Assembly: GCA_963665155.2 (NCBI GenBank)
Contig: OY761986.2
Coordinates: 930,001 to 994,000, forward strand
DNA: 64,000 bases
Source: UBA1141 sp963665155
GTDB taxonomy: Bacteria > Chloroflexota > Dehalococcoidia > Lucifugimonadales > UBA3495
Direction of reading: 5' to 3'
The notes under the pieces are model-generated. The model did no database searches and was not told the origin of the DNA. It saw only the letters and a list, made by a program, of their open reading frames with translations. Below are positions 17,494 through 26,271 of this stretch, piece after piece (the first letter of the stretch is position 1; each line of letters opens with the position of its first letter). The position numbers were made by a program, and so were the translations under genes.

Positions 17494-18594
17494 ATGGACT
17501 ACAACTACCGACCGACTGTGGGAACACCGATAGAAGACTTGGATACTCCGTGCTTGATTCTGGACATGGACTCGTTGGACCACAACATGGACGTCATTGC
17601 CCAGTTCTACGAAGGCCAGTCCAGCAAGCTGAGGGGGCACAGCAAGAACCATAAAACCCCGGCCATCGCTCACCGGCAGATTCGCCGAGGCGGCACCGTT
17701 GGCGGCGTTTGCTCGGCCAAGGTGGCCGAGGCGGAGGTCATGGTCCACGGTGGCATAGTCAGCGTTTTTATCACCAGCGAGGTTATAGCACCTATCAAGA
17801 TCGAGCGGTTGTGCGCCCTAGCCCAACAAGCGGAAATGCTGGTGGCCTGCGACGATCCGAAGAACGCTCAGGACCTCTCCCGGGCGGCGGCGGCCCAAGG
17901 TGTTGAGCTTGGTGTAGTAATCGAGTTCGAGACCGGAATGGGACGGTGCGGTGTGCAGGACCTCCAGCAAGGCATGGCCTTGGCCCGGACGATTCAGAGC
18001 CTGCCCGGGCTGGCCTTCAAAGGCATCATGAGCCACCAAACAATCCCCGTCATGCCCGACCGGGAAGACCGAGTGACCGAAGGCCGACGGGCGATTCAGG
18101 GGGTCATCGACCTGAAAGACGCCATCGAGGCCGACGGTATACCCGTGGAGATTGTTTCCACCGGAGAAACTTGGAGCTACGACGTGGCCGGGGAGATCCC
18201 CGGCGTCACCGAGGTTCAAGGCGGCAGCTACCTAATCATGGAAACCTCTTACGATTACATGACTGAATTTCACCTTGCTGGCAAAGTCTTGACCACCATC
18301 GTCAGCACACCGCGGCCAGGCATCGCCGTGGGTGACGCCGGAATCAAGGCCGTGGGTATGCTCCGGGCAATGCCGGAGGTGGACGCCCGGCCCGGCATCA
18401 CTGTGGAGTCCATGGACCCGGACCGGACGGTTTTCCGGTTAGTCGCTGGGGTAGAACTCCAGATCGGCGACCAACTGGCCTTGCTGCCGCCCCAGCAAGA
18501 CGCCATGGTCAGCCGCTGGGACCGGTTCATCGGCATCCGCAACAGAAAGGTAGAGGCGGTTTGGGACATCCAGGCCAGGGGTTGTCATAATTAG
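17494..18594 (+). CDS. D-threonine aldolase/D-serine dehydratase-like PLP protein
   Basis: 366 residues, ATG after AAGGAGAGAAAA. It is a paralogue of the preceding gene with IEDLDTPCLILDMDSL, the PLP-lysine segment RGHSKNHKTPAIAH intact, and GGTVGGVCSAKVAEAEVM. Family members cleave D-threonine to glycine and acetaldehyde or dehydrate D-serine. At the C-terminus the metal motif that normally reads H-x-C or H-x-D (PSHVCPT) is PPQQDAMV here, so the His is missing although an Asp is nearby. So one paralogue has lost the lysine and the other the metal His. The two may form a heteromer that shares active-site parts, or act on different substrates; both ideas are inference. Confidence 0.82.
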   Translation: MDYNYRPTVGTPIEDLDTPCLILDMDSLDHNMDVIAQFYEGQSSKLRGHSKNHKTPAIAHRQIRRGGTVGGVCSAKVAEAEVMVHGGIVSVFITSEVIAPIKIERLCALAQQAEMLVACDDPKNAQDLSRAAAAQGVELGVVIEFETGMGRCGVQDLQQGMALARTIQSLPGLAFKGIMSHQTIPVMPDREDRVTEGRRAIQGVIDLKDAIEADGIPVEIVSTGETWSYDVAGEIPGVTEVQGGSYLIMETSYDYMTEFHLAGKVLTTIVSTPRPGIAVGDAGIKAVGMLRAMPEVDARPGITVESMDPDRTVFRLVAGVELQIGDQLALLPPQQDAMVSRWDRFIGIRNRKVEAVWDIQARGCHN

Positions 18595-18641
18595 GGGTTA
18601 GCGGTCAGCGAAGGATGTCTTGAGGTATTAAGGGGGCCGAG

Positions 18642-21209
18642 ATGAATGACAGGGAGTTACTCCGCGCAATCGAAAAAGCGGCGAGGGAGAAGACGGAGGA
18701 TCTCGATTTATCCATACAAAATCTTACTACCCTGCCAGCGGAGATTGGCACGCTGGTCAATCTCAAGAGCCTTGACTTGAGCAGGAATCACATCGCCGCC
18801 CTGCCGCTGGAGCTTTGGAAGCTGACCAAACTGACAATGCTCAATCTGGCTAATAACGATCTCACTGCTCTACCTCCGGAGATCGGCAAGCTAACCAATT
18901 TGATTAAGCTTTACCTCTTTGACAACGAGCTCACCTCGCTACCGCCAGAGATCGGGAACCTGATTTGTCTGAACCTGCTTAGCTTGGATGGAAACAAGCT
19001 CACGACCCTGCCGCCGGAGATCGGTAAGTTGGGCGGCCTGACCACGCTTTACCTCTATAACAATGGTCTCACCGCTCTGCCTCCAGAGATTGGTAAGCTG
19101 TTCAATCTGACTGAGCTTTACGTGTGGGTCAACCAACTCAATGCCCTGCCGCCTGAGATCGGGAAGCTGACCAACCTGAAGGTGCTTTACCTGCATGGCA
19201 ACAGCCTCACTGCCCTGCCGCCTGAGATTGGGAAGCTAACCAACTTGGCGGACCTTGACATTCGCAGCAATCCGTTGCCCATCCCTCCCGAGATTCTAGA
19301 GGCGGAGGGTGCCCCTGCTCGCATCATCAATTATTACTTCGAGCACTTGGCGGGGGACAAACGACCGCTGAACGAAGCCAAGATGCTCATCGTGGGCCAA
19401 GGGGGGGTCGGCAAAACTTCCTTGGTAAAACGGCTGATTGATGACGAGTACGACCCCCACGAAAAAAAGACTGAAGGAATAGACATCAGGGACTGGCGGA
19501 TCGACTGTGGCGGCACAGAGATGCGCTTGAACGTGTGGGACTTCGGCGGCCAAGAGATTATGCACGCCACCCATCAGTTCTTTCTGACCAAGCGCAGCCT
19601 TTACGTTCTGGTGCTGGTTGCCCGGCAAGGGGATCAAGAGAGCCGCATCGAATACTGGCTCAAGATCATACAAAGCTTCGGAGGGGATTCACCCATCATC
19701 GTGGTGTCAAACAAGAGCGACCAGCACGAGTTGGACTTGGACTGGACGGGGCTTCAGAGGAAGTACCCTGCCATAAAGGGCTTCGTCAGAAGGGTTTCCT
19801 GCGAGAGCGGAGAGGGTATCCAGGAGCTTCGAGAAATAATCCAAAGGGAAGTCGATGGGCTGGAGCATATCCATGATGAGCTATTGGTTACCTGGTTTGC
19901 TGTCAAGTCCCAGTTGGAAGGCATGGCCGACAACTACATCCCCTACGAGAAGTACCAGGAAATGTGCCGCGAGCAAGGAGTTGGTGACGAAGTAAGCATG
20001 CGCACGTTGGTCGGTTTTCTCCACGACTTGGGCTTGGTGCTGCACTTCGGCGATCACCCAATCCTGGGCGATCTGAACATTCTCAACCCTGAATGGGTCA
20101 CCAAGGGCGTGTACCAGATTATCAATTCGAGCATCCTGGCCCAAAACAAAGGAGTGCTGTCCGCAAGGGACCTACCTAGCATACTTAAGCCCACCAAAGA
20201 CTACCCTAAGAGAAGACACCCATTTATAACCGAGATGATGCGGAAGTTCGAGCTTTGCTTCGATTTTCCTGACCAACCAAACGAGCAATTCCTGGTGCCC
20301 GATCTGCTGCCCAAAGAGGAGGCAGACACCGGTGACTGGGAAGACAGCCTGGCTTTTCAGTACCACTATGATGTTCTGCCGGGGAGCATCATTTCCCGGT
20401 TCATAGTTCGAATGAATGGCTTTATCTCGAAGGGCACTTACTGGCGGAATGGCGTGGTCTTAGAGTATGAGGAAGGGAGAAACAAAGCCTTGGTCCGGGC
20501 GGACATCGAGGACCGTAAGCTATTTATCCATGTGTCCGGAAGCCCTGCCACCCGAAGGACTTTTTTGGGAGTAATCCGAGCCGATTTGAAAAGGATTCAC
20601 GACAGCGTCAGGGGTCTTGCGGTCGATCAGAAGGTTCCTTTGCCCGAAGACCCCAACATTGTCGTCGATTACGACCACTTGCTGACCTTAGAAGAGCTTG
20701 GTAAAGATGCGTTTGTTCCTGAGGGTCTAAAGGTGGAGGTCAGCGTAAAACAGCTACTTGACGGCGTGGTGTCCCCCGAAGAACGACAGGACGCGAGGAG
20801 GGAAGGTAGGGGCGAACGGCGCATTGAGACTCACTACCATGCGGAAAAGATGTACTTCGGAGACCAGTATTCTGCGGAACAAGTTGCGGCCATGGGTTCC
20901 AATGCACGGGCAGACAACATTTCTTTCACCCAAAGTTGGAATGAGATAAGAGATGACGTGGACCTTCAGGGTCTTGCCGCTCAATTGGCCGAGCTTCAAG
21001 GCCAGTTAAAATCCCTGGCCAGTAAAGGGGAACATTATGACGCTATAGGCGACGTTGCCCGCGCCGAGAACGCCGCCCGCGAAAACGACGGGCCAAGCGT
21101 TCTTAGGCACTTGGCATCGGCAGGTAAATGGGTCTTGGGCCAAGGCATCAAAGTTGGCGCAGACCTGGCAGTCGCCTACGGCAAGGCCCAAATCGGCATG
21201 GGGGCCTGA
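18642..21209 (+). CDS. Roco protein: leucine-rich repeats, Roc GTPase, COR
   Basis: 855 residues. Residues 20-225 hold about nine leucine-rich repeats of 23 residues with the core LPPEIGKLTNL. The Roc GTPase follows: P-loop GQGGVGKTS (252-260), switch II DFGGQ (300-304), NKSD (357-360). The COR region runs from about 425 to 690, typical of Roco proteins, which dimerise through COR and cycle on GTP. The last 100 residues (AEQVAAMGSNARADNISF, then LAAQLAELQGQLKSLAS) form a helical tail of a kind often found on bacterial NTPases of conflict systems; this link is an inference. No membrane segment. It stands alone, convergent with glpK, with GGGG before the ATG. A self-contained signalling or immunity-type switch is the best guess. 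Confidence 0.9.
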   Translation: MNDRELLRAIEKAAREKTEDLDLSIQNLTTLPAEIGTLVNLKSLDLSRNHIAALPLELWKLTKLTMLNLANNDLTALPPEIGKLTNLIKLYLFDNELTSLPPEIGNLICLNLLSLDGNKLTTLPPEIGKLGGLTTLYLYNNGLTALPPEIGKLFNLTELYVWVNQLNALPPEIGKLTNLKVLYLHGNSLTALPPEIGKLTNLADLDIRSNPLPIPPEILEAEGAPARIINYYFEHLAGDKRPLNEAKMLIVGQGGVGKTSLVKRLIDDEYDPHEKKTEGIDIRDWRIDCGGTEMRLNVWDFGGQEIMHATHQFFLTKRSLYVLVLVARQGDQESRIEYWLKIIQSFGGDSPIIVVSNKSDQHELDLDWTGLQRKYPAIKGFVRRVSCESGEGIQELREIIQREVDGLEHIHDELLVTWFAVKSQLEGMADNYIPYEKYQEMCREQGVGDEVSMRTLVGFLHDLGLVLHFGDHPILGDLNILNPEWVTKGVYQIINSSILAQNKGVLSARDLPSILKPTKDYPKRRHPFITEMMRKFELCFDFPDQPNEQFLVPDLLPKEEADTGDWEDSLAFQYHYDVLPGSIISRFIVRMNGFISKGTYWRNGVVLEYEEGRNKALVRADIEDRKLFIHVSGSPATRRTFLGVIRADLKRIHDSVRGLAVDQKVPLPEDPNIVVDYDHLLTLEELGKDAFVPEGLKVEVSVKQLLDGVVSPEERQDARREGRGERRIETHYHAEKMYFGDQYSAEQVAAMGSNARADNISFTQSWNEIRDDVDLQGLAAQLAELQGQLKSLASKGEHYDAIGDVARAENAARENDGPSVLRHLASAGKWVLGQGIKVGADLAVAYGKAQIGMGA

Positions 21210-21231
21210 CATTAGCTGGGCCTAGCCAGCC

Positions 21232-22731
21232 TCACACCGGCGTTTCCCAGTTCCGTGCCCGCTCAGTCGCACGCTGCCAGCCAGCGTATAGGCGGTCCAT
21301 TTCTTCTCGGGGGATTCGAGGCGCGTAACGCTGGCCTACCCGCCGTTGGGCGGCCACTTCGTCTTGACTGGCCCAAAAGCCGACGGTCAGACCCGCTAGC
21401 TGCGCTGCGCCCAAGGCTGTGGTTTCGACCAACTCCGGGACTTCTACCGGCATGGCTAAAAGGTCGGCCTGGAACTGCATCAAGAACGGGTTGGCCGATG
21501 CGCCGCCGTCGGCGGGTAGCAAAGGAATCTCCAACCCGGTGGTTGACTTCATGGCTTCCAGCACGTCTCTGACTTGATAGGCCATCGCCTCCAGGGTTGC
21601 CCTGACGATGTGGGCGCGGGTTGTGCCGCCGGTAATACCCACCATGGTCCCCCGGGCGTACATATCCCAGTGCGGCGCGCCCAAGCCAGCAAAGGCTGGC
21701 ACGAAGTAGACGCCGCCCGTATCGCCGACCGATTGGGCTATTTGTTCGGTGTCGGACGCTTTCTCGATGATGCCCAATCCGTCTCTCAGCCACTGAACCG
21801 CAGCGCCAGCGATGAATACGCCGCCTTCCAGAGCGTATTGGGTCTGTTGCCCTTGCCGCTGCCAACCGATGGTGGTGATTAGACCGGAAGGCGGTGGGAC
21901 TGGCTGTTGGCCGATCTGCATAAGCAGGAAGGAGCCGGTGCCGTAGGTGTTCTTGACCGTCCCCGGCTGGAAGCAAGCCTGGCCGAACAAGGCGGAGCTT
22001 TGATCTCCAATCAGGCAGGCTATGGGTACCTCTGCGCCAAACAGAGCGGGGTCCGTCTCGCCAAAGATGCTGCCCGACGGCTGTACCAACGGCCACATGC
22101 ACAGAGGGATTCCCAAAGCTGAAAGTAGGTCGGTGTCCCATTCTTGGGTGTGGATGTTAAAGGCCATGGTGCGGGAGGCATTGGAGACGTCGGTTGCGTG
22201 AACCTTGCCCCCCGTCAAGTGATAGAGGAGCCAACTATCGATGGTCCCTGCGCACAACTCACCGGCTTCAGCCCGCTGTTGTCCGTCGGTTGTGTGGTCC
22301 AACAGCCACCGGACTTTGGTAGCGGAAAAGTAGGCGTCGATTACCAGCCCGGTCCGGGAGCGGACCGTTGGCTCCAGTCTTCGCTGCTTTAGCTCCTCGC
22401 ATAACTCGGCGGTACGGCGGCATTGCCAGACGACGGCGGGAGCCACGGGCTGACCGGTGGTGCGGTCCCAAACAATCGTGGTTTCACGCTGGTTTAATAT
22501 GCCGATGGCCGCCAACTGTTGGGGCTGAATCCCTGCGGAGGCCATAGCATTTCGGGACACAGCTAAGACCGATTGGAATATCTCCTCAGGGTCGTGGCTG
22601 GTCCAACCGGGGTGCGGATGATACTGGGTGATCTCACGGTCGGCCCGACCAACGGGGCGACCATCGTGATTAAAGACAAACGCGGCTGACCCGGTGGTGC
22701 CTTGGTCGATTGCCATGACGTATTTTTGCAT
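21232..22731 (-). CDS. glpK: Glycerol kinase
   Basis: 499 residues from the ATG at 22731 (MQKYVMAIDQGTTGS), the length of known glycerol kinases; an upstream in-frame ATG at 22746 is less likely. FGGY-family features are present: phosphate-binding AIDQGTTGSAAF, LNQRETTIVWDR, DVSNASRTMAFNI, GDQSSALFGQACF, and GLGAPHWD. It phosphorylates glycerol to sn-glycerol 3-phosphate in the cytosol. No glpF or glpD is adjacent; the neighbours are the Roco gene (convergent, 22 bp) and a NIPSNAP gene upstream in the same direction. Family assignment is strong. Confidence 0.95.
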   Translation of the reverse strand: MQKYVMAIDQGTTGSAAFVFNHDGRPVGRADREITQYHPHPGWTSHDPEEIFQSVLAVSRNAMASAGIQPQQLAAIGILNQRETTIVWDRTTGQPVAPAVVWQCRRTAELCEELKQRRLEPTVRSRTGLVIDAYFSATKVRWLLDHTTDGQQRAEAGELCAGTIDSWLLYHLTGGKVHATDVSNASRTMAFNIHTQEWDTDLLSALGIPLCMWPLVQPSGSIFGETDPALFGAEVPIACLIGDQSSALFGQACFQPGTVKNTYGTGSFLLMQIGQQPVPPPSGLITTIGWQRQGQQTQYALEGGVFIAGAAVQWLRDGLGIIEKASDTEQIAQSVGDTGGVYFVPAFAGLGAPHWDMYARGTMVGITGGTTRAHIVRATLEAMAYQVRDVLEAMKSTTGLEIPLLPADGGASANPFLMQFQADLLAMPVEVPELVETTALGAAQLAGLTVGFWASQDEVAAQRRVGQRYAPRIPREEMDRLYAGWQRATERARNWETPV

Positions 22732-22877
22732 TCTTTGGTTGACCATGGCGTTGGTCGGCCGCGAAATCCGATTGGAATCCAAGCTGATGCCGTGCGAGTG
22801 ATATAGGGTGATCCGTTGACCCTGGCCGCGAATCACATCAATTAATTCCAGCGGAGGTTAATGTGGGCTAGACCGCC

Positions 22878-23567
22878 TTACTCGGGAATCGGTGCGAAGT
22901 CGGCGGACATCATCAGGGAAACATTCTGTGCTGTAATCAGCCCGCCAACGCGGGGAACGTACTTCCCGGTCCAATCCAGATCGGCGGCCACGGCGGCTTT
23001 GGCATCTATCAGGTGCTGGGGATTGTCGAAAGCCCAGATGTGGACCACTTTGTTCAGATCGCCAATGTCGCTGTAGAACCAACCCGCCAGTTTTACGCCG
23101 TGCCGCTTCCGCACGGGTATGCCCACTTCCTCCACCGCAGCCATATATTGAGGCACCGCGCCGGGCTTGAAAGTGTACATACGATAGTCGTACACCATTT
23201 CATTGCGCTTCTGGGCGTCCTCGGAGCCGGGCACCGCCTCGCCATGAATCGGGTAATTCGGAGCAAAGGCCGGCGAGTTCATCAGGTAGGTTTTCTGGGT
23301 TTGGACCAAGCCTCGGTTGCGAGGCAGGTACTTCCCGGTCCAGTCTGGGTCGGCGTGTACTGCGGCTTTGGCCTCTTGCATGTGCGCCAGATCGTTGTAA
23401 CCCCAGATATGCACCACTTGGTTCAGGTCGCCGATGTCGCTGCGGTACCAGCCCGACAGAGTGACGCCGTGGCGTTGGCGGATGGGCAATCCAAGCTCCC
23501 GAACACCGGCCATGTAGGCGGGGGTAGCTCCCGGATTGAGCGTGTACACACGATAGTCGTAAATCAT
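22878..23567 (-). CDS. Tandem NIPSNAP-domain protein
   Basis: 229 residues made of two homologous halves, about 1-105 and 124-229. Each begins MVYDYR/MIYDYR-xYTxxPGA, and has GLPIRQRHGVTLSGWY or GIPVRKRHGVKLAGWF, then IGDLNxVVHIW and WTGKYxPR. The pattern is that of the NIPSNAP family, a ferredoxin-like dimeric alpha/beta barrel; here the two halves probably form an intramolecular dimer. Biochemical role in bacteria is poorly known; similar small domains are linked to degradation of xenobiotics and aromatic acids. The gene lies just downstream of the hydrolase at 23669, same direction, and may be co-transcribed. Confidence 0.82.
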   Translation of the reverse strand: MIYDYRVYTLNPGATPAYMAGVRELGLPIRQRHGVTLSGWYRSDIGDLNQVVHIWGYNDLAHMQEAKAAVHADPDWTGKYLPRNRGLVQTQKTYLMNSPAFAPNYPIHGEAVPGSEDAQKRNEMVYDYRMYTFKPGAVPQYMAAVEEVGIPVRKRHGVKLAGWFYSDIGDLNKVVHIWAFDNPQHLIDAKAAVAADLDWTGKYVPRVGGLITAQNVSLMMSADFAPIPE

Positions 23568-23668
23568 TTTTCACACCTTTCTAAATTAGGATTGCAGGAT
23601 AAGATTTCCGGTTGCCAGTCCCGGTTGCCAGTCCCAGTCGACTCTCCATGACAGGCAATGGGTCTCGC

Positions 23669-24604
23669 TTATTTTGTTTGCTGGCGAACGAACTCGCCAA
23701 TGCGCTCGATGGCCTGTTGTCCTTCGGGCAGCACGGGAGCGAAAATCGGCCAAACATGGATCATGTCTTCCCAAATACTCAACTCCACATTCACACCCGA
23801 GGATTTTGCTTTATCGGCGAGACGGGTCGAGTCGTCCAGCAACGTTTCTGCCGTGCCTACCTGAATCAGCAGTGGCGGCAGACCTCGGAGGTCGGCGTAC
23901 AAAGGCGCCGCCAAGGGCGCTCGCAGGTCCCGGTCTCCCATGTACAGTTGGGTCATAAACCCCAGCATCTCTTTTTGCACAACGGGGTCAACTTCAGCCT
24001 TGCTGATCATCGACTCACCCGTTCCTTCCAGGTCCACCCACGGAGAAATGCAAACACCAGCAGCGGGCATGGGTTCGCCCAGGTACCGCAGCGCCACCAG
24101 AGTAGAGATTGTCAGACCCCCACCGGCGGAATCGCCACCGATCACGATATTGCCAGGTTCGACTCCTTGGGATAGCAGCCAACGGTAAGCCACGACTGCG
24201 TCGTCCAGGGCTGCGGGAAAAGGGAATTCGGGCGCCAAGCGGTAATCAAGCCCAAGAACCCGAGCGTCCGCTGCCCGGGATATTCTTGACAAGAAGCCAC
24301 GGTATGACCTCATGGACCCAATTACGTAGCCACCACCGTGCAGGTATAGAATTACGGGCTCGTTGGTAGACTCTCCGTTTGTTTTCTCTTGCGAACCATT
24401 GTGCGTTCCATTAACCGAAATCCACTCGGCGGCCACGCCGCCAGCGTTGATAGCTTCGTACACGACGTCATCGTCCAAAGGAAACTGTGGCATTAATTCT
24501 TCAAAAGCAAGGCGAGACCCGTCCACAGTCCCCAATTCCTGAGACCGTTCGCCCATGGAAGCGAACATTTGCTTCGCTGCGTCTAACTGAGGGGTGATTG
24601 CCAT
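23669..24604 (-). CDS. Alpha/beta hydrolase (HSL/esterase family), copy 1
   Basis: 311 residues from the ATG at 24604 (MAITPQLDAAKQMF), preceded by GGAGG. It has the hormone-sensitive-lipase family signature HGGGYVIGS (oxyanion hole) and nucleophile motif GGDSAGGGL; the acid and His lie in the C-terminal PPLLIQVGTAETLLDDS and MIHVWPIF. A carboxylester hydrolase is expected. The gene at 25135 is a close paralogue, 1,466 bp away, with matching flanks, so a tandem duplication made the pair. Residues 78-83 hold a Lys/Glu-rich insert not in the other copy. Substrate unknown. Confidence 0.9.
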   Translation of the reverse strand: MAITPQLDAAKQMFASMGERSQELGTVDGSRLAFEELMPQFPLDDDVVYEAINAGGVAAEWISVNGTHNGSQEKTNGESTNEPVILYLHGGGYVIGSMRSYRGFLSRISRAADARVLGLDYRLAPEFPFPAALDDAVVAYRWLLSQGVEPGNIVIGGDSAGGGLTISTLVALRYLGEPMPAAGVCISPWVDLEGTGESMISKAEVDPVVQKEMLGFMTQLYMGDRDLRAPLAAPLYADLRGLPPLLIQVGTAETLLDDSTRLADKAKSSGVNVELSIWEDMIHVWPIFAPVLPEGQQAIERIGEFVRQQTK

Positions 24605-24802
24605 AGTGGACCTCCTTTGGCAAGGATGGTTTTGACGTTGGCCTGCATCGTATTCGGTCGCTTTAGAGAGCGGAAGAGGGACTGGTGCGGCGCGAGGCAA
24701 TCATAGTACCGACCGAATGTGGGCGCAAGGGGTTCGGCGCAAGGAGTTCGGCGCAAGGGGTTCAATGTAGTCGGCGTATCAGGCAGTCGAGGGATACGGG
24801 AC

Positions 24803-25110
24803 TCGGTAAAACAGGACGTCCGTACTATGCGGCCGTTGGCTGCTGTTATGGGCTCCTGGCCACACCGGGACGTAGGAGACGGCTTGTTGGAAGCCCCCTG
24901 CCGAGGCCATCAAGAACCGGTCCAAGAGCACCATGCCGACTTCTAGGTACAGCTTGGTTGCTTCCTGGCCTAGCCGACGTTGAAAACCGTCCCCGGATTC
25001 CAGTCGCTGTCGTAGAATTTGATTTGGGCTAGGTCGGAGTGGACTTCCACTGAGACTACTTGTTCCTCACGAAGCTGATCACACAGAATGATATTTCCGA
25101 TTTGCCCATC
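24803..25110 (-). pseudogene. Remnant of duplicated Asp/Glu-racemase-like gene
   Basis: The sequence aligns, with many changes, to the C-terminal half of the racemase-like gene at 26272-26925. For example AGCCGACGTTGAAAACCGTC at 24972 corresponds to AGCCGACGCTGGAACCCTTC at 26441, and CTTCCACTGAGACTACTTG near 25046 to CTTCCACGGCGACACCTTG near 26514. The offset (about 1,468 bp) equals that of the two hydrolase genes. No open frame remains. It is the truncated copy left at the boundary of the tandem duplication. A 3-copy TTCGGCGCAAGG-type tandem repeat lies just left of it (24724-24764). Confidence 0.7.
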
Positions 25111-25134
25111 TAGGGATGGACACCAGCGTTTGGA

Positions 25135-26061
25135 CTATTTTGTTTGCTCACGAACGAACTTGCCAATGCGTTCGATTGCCTGTTGTCCTTCGGGCAGTAC
25201 GGGAGCGAAAATCGGCCAAACGTGAATCATGTCTTCCCAAATGCTCAACTCTACCTTCACGCCGGAGGATTCTGCCTGGTCGGCTAGACGGGTAGAGTCG
25301 TCCAGCAACGTTTCGGCTGTGCCTACCTGAATCAACAGCGGCGGCAACCCGCGGAGGTCGGCGTAAAGGGGTAAAGCCAAAGGCGCTCGCCAATCCAGGT
25401 CTCCTATGTACCGTTGGCCGCTTATTCGCAAACCGTCCCTTTGCTGCACTACCGGGTCGATCTCCGCCTTGCTGATAAAGGATTCTCCGGAGCACTCCAG
25501 GTCAACCCAAGGGGATACGCATGCTACGCCAGCGGGCAAAGGCTCGCCCAGGTACCGCAGCGCCACCAAAGTAGCGATCGCTAGCCCACCTCCAGTGGAA
25601 TCGCCGCCGATCACGATATGGCCAGGTGCTATTCCCTGTGACAGCAACCATCGATAAGCCGCAACCGAGTCATCCACAGCTGCGGGAAAGGGGAACTCGG
25701 GCGCCAAGCGATAATCAAGCCCCAGAACCCGAGTGCCAGCGGCCCTAGATACCCGAGAGAAGTACCCCCGGTAAGCCCTCCTCGACCCGAGAACGTAACC
25801 GCCGCCGTGCAGGTACATCATCACCCGCTCATCGGATGTGTCTACTGATGTGCTTCCGTCTTGATTCTCGATCGAGATCCACTCGGCAGGCACGCCACCG
25901 GCGTTGATGCTTTCGTAGACGACGTCTGAACCCAAAGGAAACTGACATAACATTTCATCCAGAGCCAGGCGAGTCCCGTCGAGGGTTCCCAACTCGGGAG
26001 ATCGTTTGCGCATTGTTACGAACATCTGCTTTGCTACTTCTAATTGTGGGGTGATGGCCAT
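25135..26061 (-). CDS. Alpha/beta hydrolase (HSL/esterase family), copy 2
   Basis: 308 residues, ATG at 26061 after CGGAGGG. It has HGGGYVLGS, the nucleophile motif GGDSTGGGL (Thr in place of Ala of copy 1), and the same C-terminus MIHVWPIFAPVLPEGQQAIE. Relative to copy 1 the segment after DPVVQ reads QRDGLRISGQRYIGD instead of KEMLGFMTQLYMGD; the DNA alignment there suggests two compensating indels that altered about ten residues without breaking the frame. It sits directly downstream of the racemase-like gene at 26272 and is likely co-transcribed with it. A hydrolase working with the racemase on an ester or amide of a chiral acid is only a guess. Confidence 0.88.
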   Translation of the reverse strand: MAITPQLEVAKQMFVTMRKRSPELGTLDGTRLALDEMLCQFPLGSDVVYESINAGGVPAEWISIENQDGSTSVDTSDERVMMYLHGGGYVLGSRRAYRGYFSRVSRAAGTRVLGLDYRLAPEFPFPAAVDDSVAAYRWLLSQGIAPGHIVIGGDSTGGGLAIATLVALRYLGEPLPAGVACVSPWVDLECSGESFISKAEIDPVVQQRDGLRISGQRYIGDLDWRAPLALPLYADLRGLPPLLIQVGTAETLLDDSTRLADQAESSGVKVELSIWEDMIHVWPIFAPVLPEGQQAIERIGKFVREQTK

Positions 26062-26271
26062 ATAGACCCTCCGTTAGCAAAATCTCAGGCGAACCATGCT
26101 GGCTGGCCTGGGAGGTGGACATGGTGGTTGCGTGAATTGACTTAAATTGGGGAAAGAGACCGGCGCGTGGGCCAATCTTATTACTGCCCGAATGAAGGCG
26201 CAAGAGGCTGATGGGAAAGGACGCCTGGCGGCTATCAAGGAAACAGAACCCAGGGACACGAAGTGTCCAGG

